Positions 6,345-8,981 of a DNA stretch of 8,981 bases are shown piece by piece. A program made the translations under genes and the position numbers. Numbering within the stretch: position 1 is the stretch's first letter; every line of letters starts with the position of its first letter. The notes below the pieces were generated by a model. It was not told the DNA's origin. It made no database searches and saw nothing but the letters and a program-made list of their open reading frames with translations. This DNA comes from an uncultured Oceanobacillus sp. (GTDB lineage: Bacteria > Bacillota > Bacilli > Bacillales > Amphibacillaceae). The DNA is taken from NCBI GenBank assembly GCA_938004015.1, contig CALKWU010000035.1:1-8981 (forward strand), given 5' to 3'.

Positions 6345-7223
6345 CTAACTTTCCTTTTCCAAAACAATATCCAAATATGCATCAATTTGTTTGGCTAAAA
6401 AGTGCGATCCCAATTGGGAAGAAATTTTACTTGCTTGTTGAACCAATTCCATTCCTTTTTCTCTATTGCCTTTTCTTATTTCATATATGCCTTTCACTTG
6501 CATGAAGAAATTGCGAGAATACAAATCATTCTCAGGAATACCCAACTTTTCGATGTACTTGAAGAATTGTTCCACTTCTTCCACATACCGAAATTTCCCT
6601 TCGCCACCGGTCAAATAAATCAACGTATTCAACAAAATCCCCGTCAACATTTTCTTTGATTCTCTCATTCCACGGTATTCATAACCTTTTTCAAAAGCCG
6701 TCTTCGATAATACAAGCACCATCTCTAGAGGCATCGAAAGCATTGTCGAATTATACAAACGCATTTCGTAATTACCCCAAACTTCCGTATTAAAAAGATA
6801 TTCATACAACGTCTTCACCGCTTCATCTTCTGCAGAGATGATTTCATTGCTTAAGATTGAATCATAAATATCGAGCATGACCGTATTGCACAGATACTGG
6901 TCCATCTGCTCGTCTTGCCACTTTTCATGTTGCACTTTCCGCAACCTGCGGATCGTCGTGAAATCCCGATTGACGAAAGCTTCGTCCGCTTCATCGAAAA
7001 ACGTTTCGAACGTTTCCAACACACCGTGATGCAGATGGAAAAATTCATCAAAAGAAACTGCCAGACGATTTAATAACTGGACAAAATTGTGTAGCGATAT
7101 TTCCGATTCGCCTCGTTCAAATTTGGAGAGGAACGAAACAGACAAGATTCCATTTGCCAATTGTTGTAACGTATAGCCTTTTTGCAAGCGGATTTTCCTC
7201 AACGTTTGTCCATATTTTTCCAT
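6345..7223 (-). CDS. Rgg/GadR/MutR-type transcriptional regulator
   Basis: A 292-residue cytoplasmic DNA-binding protein. Residues 7-61 are an XRE helix-turn-helix (LRKIRLQKGYTLQQLA, then SVSFLSKFERGE, characteristic of the Rgg family). Residues from about 68 to the end are an all-helical TPR-like domain including LYEYLFNTEVWGNYEMRLYN (139-158), the usual WGxYE signature. In streptococci such domains bind short hydrophobic peptides; the ligand here is unknown. I chose ATG 7223. The in-frame GTG at 7253 lies inside a -10 element, and another ATG at 7229 is possible. The ribosome binding site (GGGTGGGTG) is weak for either. The gene is divergent from the amidohydrolase and shares its promoter region, so that gene is the first candidate target. 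Its 3' end converges on the CYP152 gene. Confidence 0.85.
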   Translation of the reverse strand: MEKYGQTLRKIRLQKGYTLQQLANGILSVSFLSKFERGESEISLHNFVQLLNRLAVSFDEFFHLHHGVLETFETFFDEADEAFVNRDFTTIRRLRKVQHEKWQDEQMDQYLCNTVMLDIYDSILSNEIISAEDEAVKTLYEYLFNTEVWGNYEMRLYNSTMLSMPLEMVLVLSKTAFEKGYEYRGMRESKKMLTGILLNTLIYLTGGEGKFRYVEEVEQFFKYIEKLGIPENDLYSRNFFMQVKGIYEIRKGNREKGMELVQQASKISSQLGSHFLAKQIDAYLDIVLEKES

Positions 7224-7240
7224 AACCATCACCCACCCGA

Positions 7241-7297
7241 TTGATAATTCCACTATATGAAAATTTTATTAAAGGAGCAACTTTCCTCTTTTATACT
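7241..7297 (+). promoter_or_regulatory. Candidate promoters of the amidohydrolase gene
   Basis: Two alternatives are visible. TTGATA (7241-7246), 17 bp, then TTTTAT (7264-7269) is a moderate match. TATACT (7292-7297) is a closer -10, 32 bases before the ATG, but its -35 (TTAAAG, 7269-7274) is poor. Both overlap the divergent promoter of the regulator gene, an arrangement that would let one bound protein affect both genes. Confidence 0.4.
7252..7280 (-). promoter_or_regulatory. Promoter of the Rgg-type regulator gene
   Basis: On the minus strand TTGCTC (complement of 7275-7280), a 17-bp spacer and TATAGT (complement of 7252-7257) make a good sigma-A promoter. Transcription would begin near 7245, some 20 bases before the ATG at 7223. 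This excludes the GTG at 7253 as a start. Confidence 0.6.
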
Positions 7298-7329
7298 TGA
7301 ATCTAACAAGAAAGGAAAGGGGAAAAAGC

Positions 7330-8604
7330 ATGAATCATTATATTTTAGCAAACGGTCGGATCATTGATGTTATCACTGGGGAAATTTTTAAAGGAGCATT
7401 GGAAATAAAAGATGGCCATATCCTGAAGATTTTTCCTGGAGAAGTGGATCGTCCGAATCAAAAAGTCTTGGATGTGAATGGAAGGTATATTTTGCCAGGT
7501 CTTATCGATATGCATTGTCATATCAACGAGCCTTTTGCTCGACAGTTTATAGCATCCGGTGTAACGACCGTACGTAATACCGGTGGTCAAGGTTTGAAAC
7601 AACTTGAAAAATTATTGACAGCTCCAAAAGATGCACCGACACCACGGGTGTATGCTGCAGACCGCTTGATCGACGGACCGCCCGGACTTTGGGGGCCGAC
7701 AAGTGAAGGGAATTTTGTGACAGATGATCCGTATGAAGCCCGGGAAGAAGTGAAAAGACAAGCAGCTGCTGGAACAAAATTCATTAAAGTATACGGTTTG
7801 TTACCGAAACATGTCATGGCAGCCGTTGCTGATGAAGCAAGGAAACATGATTTGGAAGTCAGTTGTGATTTAATCCATTCCTCCCAGGTCAATGCTTTGG
7901 AAGCAGCGGAAATGGGAATCACGTGGTTCGAGCATGCTTCAGGATTCATCCAAGCGCTATATCCAGGTTGGTTTTCACTGGATGATAAAAATAAGTGGCA
8001 ACATATTAATTGGCAAAAACCTGATCAGCAAAAAATAACGGAGCTTTGTCAACAGATGTTGGTATATGATGTGAAAATTTGTCCTACATTATTAATTAAC
8101 GATCAAATTGACCGCTATCCTGACTATTGGAATCCGAACAACATCGTTACGAAAAGTTTGCCTGATGGAGAAGGCTTGATGAAACATTGGCATGAGATGG
8201 AGAATCATGCCGAAACGTTTAAAGAGCAACTTGGCTTCCAAAACAATATGCTCAAGGCGATTACGAAAGCTTATTTCGAGCTCGGTGGAACTGTTGTCGC
8301 TGGTACGGACACACCTGCAGGGCTTTTCAGTTTTCCGGGAATGGGACTGCATCGTGAGTTAGAACTATTTGTCGAAATCGGCATGACGGAACTCGAAGCC
8401 ATCCAAGCTGCGACTATAAAAGCTGCACAAGCTATCCATTTGGATGAAATTGGCGTCATCGAGGAGGGAAAAATTGCAGATTTGCTGATACTCGATAAAC
8501 ATCCATTGGAAGAGATCAAACATACGAAAGACATTCATTTGATTGTGAAAGGCGGGAAAATTTACAGTCAAGGGGAACTGTTGGAAGTTTCATGCCATCC
8601 TTAA
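7330..8604 (+). CDS. Metal-dependent amidohydrolase (imidazolonepropionase/prolidase-like)
   Basis: A 424-residue amidohydrolase-superfamily enzyme with the full metal-site series. The series is HxH in PGLIDMHCHI (H62, H64), the lysine that is usually carbamylated in FIKVYG (K153), histidines in LIHSSQ (H183) and WFEHASG (H202), and the catalytic aspartate in VAGTDTPAGL (D327). Residues 1-55 and the last 45 (KIADLLILDKHPLEEI onward, ending in GGKIYSQGEL) form the flanking beta domain typical of this group. Such proteins hydrolyse C-N bonds of cyclic amides, dipeptides, imides or related compounds. Residues 205-300 are rich in aromatic residues (YPGWF, NKWQHINWQ, YWNPNN) and probably shape the substrate pocket. 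The ATG at 7330 follows AAAGGAAAGGGG; the TTG at 7297 upstream lacks a site. No signal peptide is seen. No metabolic neighbour reveals the substrate, and the divergent Rgg-type gene may control it. No clear terminator follows. Confidence 0.88.
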   Translation: MNHYILANGRIIDVITGEIFKGALEIKDGHILKIFPGEVDRPNQKVLDVNGRYILPGLIDMHCHINEPFARQFIASGVTTVRNTGGQGLKQLEKLLTAPKDAPTPRVYAADRLIDGPPGLWGPTSEGNFVTDDPYEAREEVKRQAAAGTKFIKVYGLLPKHVMAAVADEARKHDLEVSCDLIHSSQVNALEAAEMGITWFEHASGFIQALYPGWFSLDDKNKWQHINWQKPDQQKITELCQQMLVYDVKICPTLLINDQIDRYPDYWNPNNIVTKSLPDGEGLMKHWHEMENHAETFKEQLGFQNNMLKAITKAYFELGGTVVAGTDTPAGLFSFPGMGLHRELELFVEIGMTELEAIQAATIKAAQAIHLDEIGVIEEGKIADLLILDKHPLEEIKHTKDIHLIVKGGKIYSQGELLEVSCHP

Positions 8605-8614
8605 TGGAAGATTA

Positions 8615-8823
8615 CTACGAATAGCCTTTCATATCTCTTATAAACCGAATGGTCCATATCGAGATGGTGCGAATAAAAATATTTTCAACTTAAATCAAGA
8701 CTATAGGAAAGACGCCGAACGATAATTATATCTACCAGATTCGGGATACTTAAATACTTTGACAAGGTAACACTTAGAAATGGAAAATACAACCAGATCC
8801 AATTAAGAGAAAAGAAAAAGTGA
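8615..8823 (+). pseudogene. Frame-broken coding-like debris, not recognised
   Basis: Two open stretches look protein-like but lie in different frames and lack a start with a ribosome binding site. The first (up to TAA at 8723-8725) reads YKPNGPYRDGANKN and IFNLNQDYRKDAER. The second (ending TGA at 8821-8823) reads RFGILKYFDKVTL and RNGKYNQIQLREKKK. One frameshift near 8720 would join them. I do not recognise a family. It may be the remains of a small gene or chance in AT-rich DNA. The whole stretch 8605-8858 holds nothing else I can support. Confidence 0.25.
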
Positions 8824-8858
8824 AGAAAATTTTTTTAGACTTTAAAAGTGCTCAAAAT

Positions 8859-8897
8859 AAAAAAGTGCCGATCCACAACATAAAGGGATTTGGCACT
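8859..8897 (-). terminator. Rho-independent terminator of the right-edge gene
   Basis: On the minus strand AGTGCC (complement of 8892-8897) pairs with GGCACT (complement of 8864-8869). Inner pairing ATCC/GGAT extends the stem, and five T residues follow the stem base. It begins on the stop codon of the partial gene entering from the right. The T tract on the minus side fixes the direction. Confidence 0.75.
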
Positions 8898-8981
8898 CAT
8901 TTTCGTATAAAGAAATATGTATGGAGACGGTGGGACGTGCTCTTCCATGCTTTCGCAATGGCACTGACTATATCTTGAACC
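8897..8981 (-). CDS. Unidentified C-terminal fragment, possibly a transposase (runs off right edge)
   Basis: The minus strand is open from the window edge to TGA (complement of 8897-8899), giving 27 residues that end AKAWKSTSHRL then HTYFFIRK. The stop codon overlaps the terminator stem, as at the ends of compact genes. The basic, Trp/Tyr/Phe-bearing tail resembles the C-termini of some DDE transposases. That is only an impression, since no catalytic residue lies inside the window. The position next to frame-broken debris fits a mobile element. Another minus frame is also open here but has no comparable end signal. Confidence 0.4.
   Translation of the reverse strand, partial: VQDIVSAIAKAWKSTSHRLHTYFFIRK

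Noticed and set aside
7257..7367. 36-residue ORF (starts MKILLKEQLS) in the regulator/amidohydrolase gap, considered as an Rgg-linked signalling peptide.
   Set aside because: No ribosome binding site precedes its ATG, it overlaps the amidohydrolase start in another frame, and its C-terminus is basic rather than hydrophobic as in SHP peptides.

Overview
The window looks like a piece of a moderately AT-rich, low-GC Firmicutes chromosome, most likely a Bacillaceae member. The main reasons are the aceB-aceA order, strong AGGAG-type ribosome binding sites, sigma-A-like promoters, a CYP152 peroxygenase very close in residue layout to P450-BS-beta of Bacillus subtilis, and an Rgg/GadR-type regulator. 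No species can be named from sequence alone.

Layout. Bases 1-326 (minus) are the truncated 3' part of a GH65 sugar phosphorylase gene that runs off the left edge and has no start. Bases 419-3623 (minus) form a glyoxylate-shunt operon. It has a promoter, a 34-residue zinc-ribbon protein not previously delimited as an ORF, malate synthase A (aceB), isocitrate lyase (aceA, overlapping aceB by ATGA), and a strong rho-independent terminator. Near-palindromic TGTTATATAACA-like boxes lie both at the promoter and again just ahead of aceB. Upstream of the operon, 3743-3892 (minus) is a dead C-terminal scrap of an FtsH-type protease with an in-frame TAG. Part of the same stretch now serves as the promoter region of the next gene.

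On the plus strand, 3985-4806 is a YidA-like HAD sugar phosphatase. It is followed by two tandem 31-bp palindromes, the first of which ends in a T tract and can act as its terminator. Next comes a complete CYP152 fatty-acid peroxygenase (5030-6274). A 9-bp inverted repeat separates it from a convergent Rgg-type regulator (6345-7223, minus). This regulator is divergent from a metal-dependent amidohydrolase (7330-8604, plus), and the two share a 106-bp promoter region. The right end (8605-8981) holds frame-broken coding-like debris, a minus-strand terminator, and the last 27 codons of an unidentified, possibly transposase, gene entering from the right.

Functionally, aceBA lets the cell grow on acetate or fatty acids by bypassing the decarboxylating steps of the TCA cycle. 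The nearby CYP152 enzyme hydroxylates fatty acids with hydrogen peroxide, so both touch fatty-acid use, but nothing in the sequence shows that they are co-regulated. The gene remnants at both sides of the aceBA operon and the mobile-element-like right edge indicate a region that has been rearranged. I see no phage, CRISPR or defence system here. The least explained elements are the zinc-ribbon leader gene with its repeated boxes, the covarying tandem palindromes, and the Rgg/amidohydrolase pair.
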